A stretch of DNA of 37,921 nucleotides from Thiospirillum jenense (GCF_014145225.1 NZ_JABVCQ010000031.1:1-37921), one strand, 5' to 3'. Positions 26,988 through 36,052 are shown, counted from the first letter of the stretch. Translations and numbers: made by a program. Notes: generated from the letters alone by a model not told the origin.

Positions 26988-27374
26988 ATGCGTAAATTGG
27001 CTAAAACCCTCGGTGCGGCGGCATTAGTTGGCGCTGCTGCTTTCGCTCTCACCCCCGCTCAGGCGTGGTGGGGACCAGGTTGGGGCGGACCGGGTTCCGG
27101 TTATAATGACAATATGTGGGATAACTTCGGCGACATGTTCGGCGATGGTTATGGCGATTTCAATATGAACATGTCCGGCGGTGGACGCGGCTGGGGACGT
27201 GGTCGCGGGTATAATCGTGGCTATGGCTATGATTATTACGGCTACCCCGGCTATTATGGTTATCCGGGCTACGGTTATCCGGGGTATGGCTATGGCTATC
27301 CACCCGTTCCTTATGGCGCACCCTATGCACCACCCGCCCCACCTGCTGCACCAGCCGCCGTTCAATCCAAATAA
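26988..27374 (+). CDS. Sulfur globule protein (Gly/Tyr-rich, secreted)
   Basis: A 128-residue protein. A signal peptide (about 1-26) has basic MRKLAKTL, a hydrophobic alanine-rich core and a cleavage site after AQA. The mature part is [10 protein letters not shown], then an acidic [16 protein letters not shown] segment, then Arg/Gly and Tyr/Gly/Pro repeats ([11 protein letters not shown] type), ending in a proline/alanine tail. This matches the structural envelope proteins of periplasmic sulfur globules in sulfur-oxidising gammaproteobacteria. GGAG lies nine bases before the ATG at 26988; the TTG two codons upstream is too close to it. A strong terminator follows, so it is probably transcribed alone. 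It is the best clue to the organism's lifestyle. Confidence 0.85.
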   Translation: MRKLAKTLGAAALVGAAAFALTPAQAWWGPGWGGPGSGYNDNMWDNFGDMFGDGYGDFNMNMSGGGRGWGRGRGYNRGYGYDYYGYPGYYGYPGYGYPGYGYGYPPVPYGAPYAPPAPPAAPAAVQSK

Positions 27375-27420
27375 AAACGAGCAATTGCGCTGTTAATAAC
27401 GACAGCGTGTGCGAATAAAT

Positions 27421-27446
27421 AACCGCGCTGCAAAGTGCGGTTTTTT
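27421..27446 (+). terminator. Rho-independent terminator after the sulfur globule gene
   Basis: AACCGC (27421-27426) pairs with GCGGTT (27437-27442) over a 10-base loop, with six Ts at 27441-27446. It is 47 bases after the stop codon, a good match for an intrinsic terminator of a highly expressed single gene. Confidence 0.75.
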
Positions 27447-27530
27447 ATTGCCATTAAAAAATCACATTTCTAATCAGCCAGCTATCAAACTTTGTTATGA
27501 ACCTCAACCGCCGCTGCCGTCCATAAACTC

Positions 27531-27546
27531 ACCGCCGCGGGGCGGT
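27531..27546. repeat. GC-rich hairpin upstream of glk
   Basis: ACCGCC (27531-27536) and GGCGGT (27541-27546) form a perfect 6-bp stem with a 4-base loop. A TTGACT hexamer starts at its last base and TCCAAT lies 17 bases further, a weak promoter-like pair. Function unknown. The rest of 27447-27733 holds no gene I trust. Confidence 0.35.
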
Positions 27547-27617
27547 TGACTGCTATGATTCTGCGCCATCCAATCAACGCGGGCGTGACGCAGTTGACTG
27601 GTCGGTGATTGATTGAT

Positions 27618-27643
27618 CGTTCCCACGCACCCGCGTTAGAAAC
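27618..27643. repeat. Eroded CGTTCCCACGC palindrome upstream of glk
   Basis: CGTTCCCACGC is followed by ACC and a mutated return arm, GCGTTAGAAAC. The left arm is identical to the family consensus implied by 9767-9792 and 14050-14073. Confidence 0.4.
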
Positions 27644-27733
27644 ACATGATTTCCTTGACAAATCAATCAGTTAAACTCACAACTGCGTCACTCCCGCAAC
27701 GACTCCCATCATATCATCAGGATACTTACCGTT

Positions 27734-28714
27734 ATGTCATTTCTTGTCGCAGACATCGGTGGCACCAAAACGGTGCTGGCGCTGGCGGATTGCACCGGCA
27801 ATCAGGTTCACCTCAGCGCAGAATGCCGTTACAACAGCGCAGAATTTGCCACGTTTGACGCGCTACTGGCGGACTACCGCGCCGCGCACCCGTCCGCGAT
27901 CTGCGCCGCCGCGTTCGCCGTCGCCGGGCCAGTCAGCAACGATCAGTGCGAAACCACCAACCTGCCGTGGCGGCTGTGCGCGTGCGAATTGGCGGCGCAG
28001 TTTCACCTCGAAAAAGTACGGTTATTGAACGACTTAGAGGCGGTGGCGTGGGGCATTCCCGCGCTGACGCCTGACCAGTTGCTCGTGTTGCAAACTGGCA
28101 ACAGTCACCAGCGCGGCAACGCCGTAGTGGTCGCGGCTGGCACGGGGTTGGGGCAAGCCGGACTGTTTTGGGATGGGCAGCGCCACCATCCGTTCGCCAC
28201 CGAGGGCGGCCACGCCGATTTTGCCGCCGTGGACGCGCAAGATGTCGCGTTATTGCACTATTTGACCGCGCAGCATGGGCGGGTCAGTTGGGAGCGGGTG
28301 GTGTCCGGCATGGGAATTGTCAATCTGTACAATTACTTAGCCGCGACTAATCCGCAGCCTGCGCATCCGCTATTGTCAAAAACACAGCGCGACGGTGGAG
28401 ATTTGGCCGCGACCATTGCCCAATTAGCCACGACGGCGGCGTGTGCGCGCTGTCAATTGGTGATGAATTGGTTTGCGCACTTATACGGGCGCGAGGCGGG
28501 CAATTGCGCATTAAAACATTTGGCGTATGGCGGCGTTTATTTAGCAGGCGGTATTGCAGCAAAAAACGTCGCGCTTTTACAATCGGGCGGGTTTATGAAT
28601 GGATTTTTGCATAAAGGACGGATGCGCGAATTATTAGCCACCATGCCGGTGACACTTGTTCTCGACGAGCGGGTGCCATTATTCGGCGCGGCGCGGTGGC
28701 TCGCAACAATTTAA
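27734..28714 (+). CDS. glk: Glucokinase
   Basis: A 326-residue ROK-unrelated bacterial glucokinase. It has the phosphate-binding start FLVADIGGTKTVLALAD, the VAGPVSNDQ segment, the catalytic Asp in LLNDLEAVAWGI, AAGTGLGQAGLFW, EGGHADFA and the C-terminal GGVYLAGGIAAKN. It phosphorylates glucose to glucose 6-phosphate with ATP. AGGA lies about ten bases before the ATG. The gene is GC-rich at the start and drifts to TTA-type codons near the end. tamA begins seven bases after its stop, so they are probably co-transcribed, although their functions are unrelated. Confidence 0.95.
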   Translation: MSFLVADIGGTKTVLALADCTGNQVHLSAECRYNSAEFATFDALLADYRAAHPSAICAAAFAVAGPVSNDQCETTNLPWRLCACELAAQFHLEKVRLLNDLEAVAWGIPALTPDQLLVLQTGNSHQRGNAVVVAAGTGLGQAGLFWDGQRHHPFATEGGHADFAAVDAQDVALLHYLTAQHGRVSWERVVSGMGIVNLYNYLAATNPQPAHPLLSKTQRDGGDLAATIAQLATTAACARCQLVMNWFAHLYGREAGNCALKHLAYGGVYLAGGIAAKNVALLQSGGFMNGFLHKGRMRELLATMPVTLVLDERVPLFGAARWLATI

Positions 28715-28721
28715 TGAAACC

Positions 28722-30512
28722 ATGAGCGCTGCCGTGAATACTCTCAGACGATGGCAAGGGCTGTGTTTTATTATCACGACTTTAATGCTGCCCGGCGTGG
28801 CGTGGGCGTTGTCATTAGAGGTGCGGGTGACGGGCGTTGAAAACGAATTAGAACAAAACGTGCTGGCGTTATTAACTATTTATCAAGAACGGCGCGAGTC
28901 TGAATTAACGCTGGAACGTTTGCAGTATTTACATCGCCGCGCTCCAGAGCAAATCACCACCGCGCTGGCGCCGTTTGGGTATTATCAAGTGCAGGTCGCC
29001 GCGCACTTGCAACCCGATAATGCTCATTCGGAGCAATGGAATGCAGATTATCAAATTGTATTAGGTGAGCCGGTCAAGATTGCGGCGGTCAATTATCACA
29101 TCACCGGTGACGGTGCGACTAATCCGCATTTCCCCGCGCAATTCCCGCTGCGCGTTGGTGATGTCTTGCGTCATTCCGAATACACCGCCGGCCGCGCTGA
29201 ATTAGAACGCATTGCCGCGAGTGAAGGGTATTTGGATGCTGAATTATTACAGCACGCGGTATTAGTTGATCCCATTGCCAATACCGCGACGGTGAATATC
29301 GAATTAGCCACCGGCCCGCGTTATTATCTCGGCGCGGTGCGTTTTCAACAAGCGTTATTAAAACCCAAGTTTTTACAGCGCTTCGTGCCATTCAAACCCG
29401 GGGCGGTGTATGATCCTGGTCAATTATTAACGTTGCAAAGCCGGTTGTTGGGCAGTGAATATTTCGATCGTGTTGAAATAAAACCGTTAAAAGATCAAGC
29501 CGGAGCGCAGCGCATCGTGCCAATTGATGTGATTGCACACCCGAATAAAGCGAATAAATACCGCGTGGGCTTGGGGATGGCAACTGATATTGGCCCTCGG
29601 CTGACGTTGGATTATCGGCGGCGGTATTTGTGGCAGTCGGGTCATCAATTAAAAACTGAAATGATGGTGGCGGCGGCATTGCAAACCTGGGAATCGGAAT
29701 ACCGTATTCCAATTCGCAATCCATTACAGGATTATTTATTAATTCGACCGGAATTGACATTGCAAGACACCACCGCCCGCTCGGGCAGTGCATTTCGCTT
29801 GCAAGCGGCGCATTCGGTGCGTATTCGCAATGGCTGGCGGCGCACCATTGGATTGGATTATCGGTATGAGAATTACACCATTACCGATAGCAGTGCCGAA
29901 AATGATAGCGATCAATTCAACGGACTGGTGCCGTCTATTGCCTGGTCAAAGGTGGTGGCGGATGATCCGGTGAATACACGCAATGGCTATCGTCTCAAGG
30001 CGTTATTACAAGGTACGACGCCGAGTTTATTCGCGCCGACCACCTGGTTGAGTATGACCGCGAATGCAAAATGGATTAAAACCATTAGCGATAATTACCG
30101 TTTGATTAGCCGCGCTGATGTGGGCGCCGTATTCGCCGATGAATTAGCCGACGTGCCGGCTAGTCAAAGGTTCTTTGCCGGCGGTGATAATAGTGTGCGC
30201 GGGTTTGGGTTTGAAGCGCTCGGCCCGAATGATCCAATCACCGATGCCAGCATTGGCGGACGCTATTTAACCGTCGGCAGTTTTGAATTAGAACGGGAAT
30301 TAAACAACGCGGGCGCGAATATGAGCATGGCGGCATTTACTGATTTCGGTAATGCGTTTGATCCCGATTATCCCAGCGAATGGCACCACAGCGTGGGCGT
30401 TGGATTGCGTTATTCGACACCCATTGGCCGAATACGATTTGATTTAGCTTACGCATTAACTAAAACCGAACCCGGGGTGCGGTTGCATGTTTTGATTGGG
30501 CCGGATTTATAA
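28722..30512 (+). CDS. tamA: Outer-membrane translocation module protein TamA
   Basis: A 596-residue Omp85-family protein. A signal peptide (about 1-30, ending AWA) is followed by three POTRA domains (about 31-270; segments such as ITTALAPFGYYQVQV and IAASEGYLDAELLQHAV) and a 16-strand barrel. The lid-loop motif SVRGFGFEALGP is present, and the protein ends in a typical barrel strand with VRLHVLIGPDL. It works with TamB to insert outer-membrane proteins or move phospholipids. The ATG at 28722 gives the signal peptide; the frame is open upstream only where it overlaps glk. Length is close to E. coli TamA. tamB follows after 118 bases. Confidence 0.95.
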   Translation: MSAAVNTLRRWQGLCFIITTLMLPGVAWALSLEVRVTGVENELEQNVLALLTIYQERRESELTLERLQYLHRRAPEQITTALAPFGYYQVQVAAHLQPDNAHSEQWNADYQIVLGEPVKIAAVNYHITGDGATNPHFPAQFPLRVGDVLRHSEYTAGRAELERIAASEGYLDAELLQHAVLVDPIANTATVNIELATGPRYYLGAVRFQQALLKPKFLQRFVPFKPGAVYDPGQLLTLQSRLLGSEYFDRVEIKPLKDQAGAQRIVPIDVIAHPNKANKYRVGLGMATDIGPRLTLDYRRRYLWQSGHQLKTEMMVAAALQTWESEYRIPIRNPLQDYLLIRPELTLQDTTARSGSAFRLQAAHSVRIRNGWRRTIGLDYRYENYTITDSSAENDSDQFNGLVPSIAWSKVVADDPVNTRNGYRLKALLQGTTPSLFAPTTWLSMTANAKWIKTISDNYRLISRADVGAVFADELADVPASQRFFAGGDNSVRGFGFEALGPNDPITDASIGGRYLTVGSFELERELNNAGANMSMAAFTDFGNAFDPDYPSEWHHSVGVGLRYSTPIGRIRFDLAYALTKTEPGVRLHVLIGPDL

Positions 30513-30630
30513 TCATTATTCGGCTGGTTAATTGATTGTTTTGAATAAATGTTTGATTATTCGAGCGCGGAATTTGGAGTGTCGCCGTGACTGACTGCTA
30601 CAATCCAACTGATGCAGTCAACACTGGATA

Positions 30631-33600
30631 ATGATCGTGCAAGATGCTGATTTAACTACCACAGCCAACGATCCCGCCCCCACCGCCGCGCCACCAGTTG
30701 CACCCCGCCGGCGCCGCCGCTGGTGGCGCTGGTTGATCACCACACCGCTCGTGCTGCTGCTGATAACCCTGCTGCTGGTCGGCTGGGTGCTGACCACCAC
30801 CAGTGGCTTGCGCGCTACAGTGCAACTGGCGCACCACCTCGCGCCGCAACAGCTGCAAATTCAACACGTTAGCGGGCGACTGCTCGATCTGCCCGGCGTT
30901 GATCCCACCGGGGTCACCCTCGACGGGCTGCGGCTCGATGTCCCCGGCGTGGTGCAACTCACGCTCGGCCACGCGCAGTTGCGCTGGACGCCACAGGTGT
31001 TGTTTAACCAACAACCTCCCCTCTTTGACAAAGGCAATTCTTCACCCCCCCCCTTTGACAAAGGCAATTCTTCACCTCCCCCCTTTGACAAAGGGGGGAC
31101 GGGGGGGATTTCTGCGGCTGACAACGGTTGGTTGAGCAGAATTTCCGCCAAGTTGCTGATTCACCAACTCATTTTGCGCGACGGTCAACTCACCCTCCCG
31201 CCCAGCGCCAGCGACACTGAACCCTTCACCATGCCGCCAATGCTCGCGGCGCTGGATGTGACAGTGGAACAGGCGCAGTTGACGCGGGTGCAAATCAAAC
31301 TCCCGCCGTCCGCACCCGCCGCGCCGCCCGAGGTCATCGCCATTCAACAGGTGACGCTTGCGGCTGCGCTCGCCGCTGGGCAATTGCAGATCACGCAACT
31401 GGATTTTGCGGTGGCACAACCGAGCGCGGCGCGGGTGGTGACGGGTAAATTGAACGGCCGCGGGTGGTTACTCGAAGCGGCGCCGCGCTGGGATGCAACC
31501 TTGACGGTGGCGCAGTTGGACGTGCCGCCGTTCACGTTGCACGGGCAAGTGCGCAGTCTTGGCACGGTGGATCAAGCGCAGTTACGCGGGCAGATCACCA
31601 GTGTTACGCAATCACCGACGGCGGGCGCGGCGTCACCGGTGCCGGAATTGCCGCCGCTGACGGCGCAGCTTGATGTGACTTGGCGTGACCAAACGCTCGA
31701 TATTCATGCGCTGGAACTGACGGCGGCGGGGAAATCTGCTGGCTCTTCAACTGGTGAGGAAAAAATTCCGCCGATGCACTGCGCGGTGCAAGGTCAATTG
31801 GGCTTCAAGGGCGGGGCGCAGGCGGTGCAGTTGACGGCGGAGTGGCAGGCGCTGCGCTGGCCGCTGGTTGGCACAGCGGACTGGCAGTCGCCGTCCGGTC
31901 AATTAACGCTCAACGGCTCGCTGGCCGGGTCGCTGCGGTACAACCTGCTGGGCGAATTGCAGGGCAAATCCGTCCCGCCGCTGCGGCTGGTGGCGACGGG
32001 CGAGTACGAACGCGAGCGGCTGCGATTTGCGGACTTGACGATCAACGGCTTGGGTGGACAGGTGACGGGCAAGGGCGTGGTCAGCTTGACGCCCAAACTG
32101 ATTTGGGATGTCGCGCTCGCGGCCACCGACATCAACCCGAGTTGGTACGCGCCAGCACTCGTCGGTCAGGTGGCGCTCAAAGCGGAAAGTCAGGGCAACT
32201 TGACCGACGGCTTTAGTTTTCAAGTCAAAACCGATACCGCCTTCAGTGGTTATCCAGCCGCCACGCTGCACGTCGCCGGCAAGGGTGACGCGAACGGGTT
32301 GCAACTGCGCACCGCCGCGCTGGAAACGCTCGGCGGGCGGGTGGACGGTGACGGGCAAATCACTTGGGCGCCGCAGTTGAAATGGACGACCGCGTTGACC
32401 ATGACCGATCTGGACCCGGGCAAATTTGCGCCCGAGTGGCCGGGGCGCTTGTCCGGGCAGATCACGGCAAGTAGTCAGCCGACGGCCGCTGGGGTGACGG
32501 AATTACTCGCCACGTTGCGCGAGGTTGGCGGGCAATTGCGCGGCTATCCAGTGCAATTGGCGGGTCAAGTGCGGCAACTCGGCAGCTTGATTGAATTGCG
32601 CGAGGTGCAACTGAACTCCGGTGTGAATCAACTGCGCGCCAGCGGGACGGTAAACGGCACGGCGCTGGCGCTGGAATTGGATTTGAACGCCAAGCAATTG
32701 CGCGAGTTACTGCCGGCCGCGAGCGGGCAGTTGCAACTCAGCGGTCAGGTGACGGGGGCGGATTGGCAACGAGCGCGGGTGGCGTTCGATGTCAGCGGAC
32801 GTGAGTTGGTGTACGACGGGCAGCGCGTCGGTCAGTTAAACGGCAAGATCGCAGCGGGTTTGGCGCCAACTGAGCCACTTTCGGCGCAATTTACCGCCAA
32901 TCAACTGGCGCTCAACGGGCAAAAAATCGAGCGGTTGCAATTGGACGCGAGCGGGAGTGTGGCGAAACATCAACTGGCGTTGGCGGTGAAATTGCCCACC
33001 GTGCAGGCGCAGTTGACGGCGGCGGGTGAGTACGCGACGGCGACGGGTGAGTATCGCGGGGCGGTGCAGTCGCTGCGCTTGACCAGTCAGGACGCGGGCA
33101 GTTGGCAGTTGCAGCGCCCGTCGGCGGTGCAATTTATTAAAGGTTTGATTGCGCTGGAGAATTTTTGTCTGCGCGAGGATAAAACCCGCTCGGATGTGTG
33201 CGTGACGGTTAAGCAGCCGCAAGCCGATCAATTCAGTTTTCAATTGGACAGCGGACGGCTGGCGTTGAGTTATTTGAAACCCTGGCTGCCGCCGGCGTTG
33301 GAGTTGACAGGCGCGGCGCAGACCAAAGCCAAGTTCACGCTGCGCGGCGGTGTGTTGACGGGTGAGGCGAGTTTGAACTTGCCGCAGGCGGTGGCGCAGG
33401 TCGTGGCGGGTGACGGCAAAGAGCGGCTCGATTTTTCCACCAGCCAGTTGACGGTGCGCAGTGATGCGAAGCAGTTGACCGCGCAAGTGCGGCTGCCGGT
33501 GGCGACGGTCGGGACGGTGCGCGGCGAGGTGCGGCTGCCGAACGTGCGATTGGACGGCAAAGCGGATTTGACCAAACAGCCGCTGGCGGGGCGGGTGCAA

Positions 33601-34761
33601 CTTGAGGGCGTGGATTTGCGCCGCGTGGCGCGGTATGTGCCGCAAGTCGAGCAGTTGCGCGGGCAGATCACGGCGGATGTGACGCTCGGCGGGACGCTCG
33701 GGGCGCCGCTGCCGCGTGGGGAGGTGAACTTAAAACAGGCGAGTTTTAAATTACCGGGCGCGGGCTTGAGCGTGACGGAGTTTGGGCTGGATTTGACCTC
33801 GCCGTCACCGCAGCAGCTGGCGCTGGCGGGTCAGGCGACGATTGGCGGGCAGCCGGTCAAGTTGACCGGGACGGGTCGCCAATCAACCAGCGGGTGGGCG
33901 CTCGATTACCGCGTCACCGGGAGCAAGTTAAAACTGCTTGATAGTAAAGAATATTTTGCGCGGTTGTCGCTTGATTTGAACGGGGCGATCAGCGCGGCGG
34001 GTGGCAAGTTGAGCGGGCAGGTGCGCATTCCTGAGGCACGGATTCAGCCGCGCACGTTGCCGGCCGGGACGGTGTCACCGGCGGCGGATGTCACGGTGGT
34101 TAAATCAAAACAGCGCAGTGGTGAGAAGTCAGCGGCGGGGGGATTTCCGTTTGAGGTGGACGTGGCGCTCGTGTTGGGCGATGCGGTCAACATCGAGGCA
34201 TTTGGCTTGCGCGGGCGATTGGCGGGGCAGTTGCGGGTGGTCAAGGCGGCGACCAAAGGCGTGGTGGGCGATGGGCAGTTGGAAATCGTGGACGGGAGTT
34301 ATCGCCTGTCCAGTCAGTTGGGCGTGATGGCGGCGCTCGGGCGGCCGTTGACGATTGATCAGGGGTTGTTGGTTTTTGCCAACACGCCGTTGGATGATCC
34401 GGGGTTGGTGTTGAGTGCGCAGCGCGAGGGCGGCGATGTGACGGCGGGGGTGCGGGTGTTGGGGACGCTGCGGCAGCCGAAGTTGGCGTTTTTCTCGGAA
34501 TCCGATCCGAATCTGACGCAGGCGGAAATTACCAGTTATTTGATTACCGGTATTCCGCCCAAGCGCGGCGCGGCGGCGGAAGATCAGACGTTGTCGGTGG
34601 GGACGTATGTGGCGCCGAAGTTGTTTTTGGAATATGAGAATAGTTTGGGCGATCAGGCCGATAAGGTGAAGTTGCGTTATGACTATTCTAAACGGGTGGA
34701 GATTCAAACCGAAACGGGTGAATCGCAGGGGGCGGATGTGTTTTTTAAATTTGAGAATTGA
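30631..34761 (+). CDS. tamB: Inner-membrane translocation module protein TamB
   Basis: A 1376-residue AsmA-like bridge protein. A short cytoplasmic N-terminus with an arginine cluster (RRRRRWWRW) leads into a single membrane anchor (about residues 33-56). A long repetitive periplasmic beta-helix rich in 'GQLxLxGxV' patterns follows, and then the conserved C-terminal domain (about 1200-1376) with VLGTLRQPKLAFFSESDPNL and EITSYLITGIPP. It forms a hydrophobic groove from inner to outer membrane, reaching TamA. Residues 129-160 come from a palindromic repeat inserted in frame (see 31015-31110), with no effect on the frame. Most of the gene is GC-rich, unlike tamA. The start ATG has only a weak GGA nearby. 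Confidence 0.95.
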   Translation: MIVQDADLTTTANDPAPTAAPPVAPRRRRRWWRWLITTPLVLLLITLLLVGWVLTTTSGLRATVQLAHHLAPQQLQIQHVSGRLLDLPGVDPTGVTLDGLRLDVPGVVQLTLGHAQLRWTPQVLFNQQPPLFDKGNSSPPPFDKGNSSPPPFDKGGTGGISAADNGWLSRISAKLLIHQLILRDGQLTLPPSASDTEPFTMPPMLAALDVTVEQAQLTRVQIKLPPSAPAAPPEVIAIQQVTLAAALAAGQLQITQLDFAVAQPSAARVVTGKLNGRGWLLEAAPRWDATLTVAQLDVPPFTLHGQVRSLGTVDQAQLRGQITSVTQSPTAGAASPVPELPPLTAQLDVTWRDQTLDIHALELTAAGKSAGSSTGEEKIPPMHCAVQGQLGFKGGAQAVQLTAEWQALRWPLVGTADWQSPSGQLTLNGSLAGSLRYNLLGELQGKSVPPLRLVATGEYERERLRFADLTINGLGGQVTGKGVVSLTPKLIWDVALAATDINPSWYAPALVGQVALKAESQGNLTDGFSFQVKTDTAFSGYPAATLHVAGKGDANGLQLRTAALETLGGRVDGDGQITWAPQLKWTTALTMTDLDPGKFAPEWPGRLSGQITASSQPTAAGVTELLATLREVGGQLRGYPVQLAGQVRQLGSLIELREVQLNSGVNQLRASGTVNGTALALELDLNAKQLRELLPAASGQLQLSGQVTGADWQRARVAFDVSGRELVYDGQRVGQLNGKIAAGLAPTEPLSAQFTANQLALNGQKIERLQLDASGSVAKHQLALAVKLPTVQAQLTAAGEYATATGEYRGAVQSLRLTSQDAGSWQLQRPSAVQFIKGLIALENFCLREDKTRSDVCVTVKQPQADQFSFQLDSGRLALSYLKPWLPPALELTGAAQTKAKFTLRGGVLTGEASLNLPQAVAQVVAGDGKERLDFSTSQLTVRSDAKQLTAQVRLPVATVGTVRGEVRLPNVRLDGKADLTKQPLAGRVQLEGVDLRRVARYVPQVEQLRGQITADVTLGGTLGAPLPRGEVNLKQASFKLPGAGLSVTEFGLDLTSPSPQQLALAGQATIGGQPVKLTGTGRQSTSGWALDYRVTGSKLKLLDSKEYFARLSLDLNGAISAAGGKLSGQVRIPEARIQPRTLPAGTVSPAADVTVVKSKQRSGEKSAAGGFPFEVDVALVLGDAVNIEAFGLRGRLAGQLRVVKAATKGVVGDGQLEIVDGSYRLSSQLGVMAALGRPLTIDQGLLVFANTPLDDPGLVLSAQREGGDVTAGVRVLGTLRQPKLAFFSESDPNLTQAEITSYLITGIPPKRGAAAEDQTLSVGTYVAPKLFLEYENSLGDQADKVKLRYDYSKRVEIQTETGESQGADVFFKFEN
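31015..31110. repeat. In-frame palindromic repeat insertion in tamB (three 30-base units)
   Basis: Two 30-base units (31015-31044, 31045-31074), each holding a CTTTGACAAAGG core and the spacer CAATTCTTCA, are followed by a third unit (31075-31110). The third unit runs on into GGGGGGACGGGGGGGATT, the return arm of the palindrome. Translated, they give PPLFDKGNSS, PPPFDKGNSS and PPPFDKGGTGGI. The length is a multiple of three, so tamB stays open. The core resembles the CCCCTCTTTAACAAAGGGGG element at 1263-1282, so this is a dispersed genomic repeat that has landed in a coding region. Confidence 0.85.
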
Positions 34762-34836
34762 GTGGGGAATAAAATAAACTAGCGGGCTAGGATGTCATTC
34801 ACTCAACCGATGTTTCACATTTGAAGAGGTTCAAAT

Positions 34837-35181
34837 ATGTTTAATCTTAATAAATTAGAAACCAAATTGTTGGAAGAATCTGACCTCAAGAAGTTATCAT
34901 TTCACGAGAAGAAAATTATTCTGGATTATGTGAATGGTGAAATTGACATCACTCGTGCAGATGCACGTTTGTATAGGGAAGAGCGGGAATTCAAGCGCAT
35001 GGATAAAAAATCCAGCACTGATTCGTCTGCCAGTGAAACACCTAAAAAACGAGGACTCCTAATTTTCTCAATTTTAACAATTGTACTTATTATTAGTTCA
35101 ACCACAGAGTTGTTCGGTATAATTTTTTTAATTTGGCTATTTTATACTGTAGTACGATTCCGCAATGTGAAAATATGGTAG
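34837..35181 (+). CDS. Small membrane protein of unknown function
   Basis: A 114-residue protein that I do not recognise. Residues 1-60 are charged and helical (ETKLLEESDLKKLSFHEKK), followed by a Ser/Thr-rich linker with SSTDSSASETPKK. One or two hydrophobic segments (about 73-105) end in a basic tail. GAAGAGG lies upstream of the ATG at good spacing. It opens the AT-rich islet after tamB and lies 95 bases before the next membrane protein gene on the same strand. Confidence 0.65.
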   Translation: MFNLNKLETKLLEESDLKKLSFHEKKIILDYVNGEIDITRADARLYREEREFKRMDKKSSTDSSASETPKKRGLLIFSILTIVLIISSTTELFGIIFLIWLFYTVVRFRNVKIW

Positions 35182-35275
35182 TGATTGGCAGAAATAACTC
35201 TGCGCTTTGTTAAACATTTAACATTGCGGATTCCACAAATAGAACGCCGCTTAAAACATAGTGAGGAGAGAAAAA

Positions 35276-36052
35276 GTGTCTTTACCATTATTGATGAAAA
35301 CTGCAGGTTTTGTCTTTAGTTTATTGGATGATAATCAGGAAACCGCTTTATTGGAGAGCATTCATCAAGAAACAAATCAGCAAACCTCGTTATTGGAGAG
35401 CATCCTTTGGGAAACAAATCAGCAAACCTTGTTATTGGAGGGCGTCCAAACGTCGCTTGGCTTAATCGGTGTAGGCACTGTATTAAACTTAGGTTTATCA
35501 GTGTTTTCACTGTATAAAATCAATCAATTAAGCAAAAATGTTAATCAGTTACGCAAAGACGTGAAAGAGGGCTTCTGGGACTTGAAAAATTTCGTGCAAG
35601 AACGCACAGATGCCGTCATTGATTATCAGTACCAATCAATTGTTTCGGAGGCTTACTATCATTATTGTCAGGGCGTCAAAGATATACAAACTGCTTTGCG
35701 ACTAAAAAATAATAACGAACATAAAAAGCGATTGCTTTATAAAAGCCAAACCCATTTTAGCGAAGCGCTGATTAAATATAACTCTCAGGCACTTATTAAA
35801 TCACATAATGCTGCTGAGATGCTTAAACATTTGGAAATGATCACGATTGTTGAGGGTATGCAAGGCGCACTATGGTTTTTGCTCGGCGAACATAGAGAAG
35901 GGACGCATACTTTCAAAGAAATTTATAAACACCTCGATACTAAATTAAAAACAATTGGTCAACATGTCGACGAGCAAACGTTTGACCTTGTTTTAATGGA
36001 TACGCACGCTATTCGCAGTGAAGATATGAAGTGGTTGAAATCAGTAGGGTAG
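35276..36052 (+). CDS. Membrane-anchored helical protein with internal tandem repeat, unknown function
   Basis: A 258-residue protein starting at GTG 35276, chosen because GAGGAG stands seven bases upstream; a GTG five codons earlier lacks a site. The N-terminal part has 14-residue repeats LLESIHQETNQQTS and LLESILWETNQQTL. A hydrophobic segment follows (about 58-83), then a helical, probably coiled-coil stretch NQLSKNVNQLRKDV, and a helical C-terminal domain (about 115-258) with no known motif. The layout of helical stalk, membrane segment and cytoplasmic domain resembles small accessory or defence-related membrane proteins, but there is no homology-based evidence. Function unknown. Confidence 0.65.
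   Translation: MSLPLLMKTAGFVFSLLDDNQETALLESIHQETNQQTSLLESILWETNQQTLLLEGVQTSLGLIGVGTVLNLGLSVFSLYKINQLSKNVNQLRKDVKEGFWDLKNFVQERTDAVIDYQYQSIVSEAYYHYCQGVKDIQTALRLKNNNEHKKRLLYKSQTHFSEALIKYNSQALIKSHNAAEMLKHLEMITIVEGMQGALWFLLGEHREGTHTFKEIYKHLDTKLKTIGQHVDEQTFDLVLMDTHAIRSEDMKWLKSVG
35348..35443 (+). repeat. 42-base tandem repeat inside the membrane protein gene
   Basis: Unit 1 (35348-35389) and unit 2 (35390-35431) share TTATTGGAGAGCAT at the start and GAAACAAATCAGCAAACCT near the end, differing mainly in the middle. A partial third unit begins at 35432. The unit is 14 codons, so copy changes keep the frame. Confidence 0.8.

Noticed and set aside
27655-27683. TTGACA with a following CACAAC hexamer upstream of glk as a promoter
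   Set aside because: The -10 hexamer is too poor, and TTGAC occurs more than once in this stretch, so no call is justified.
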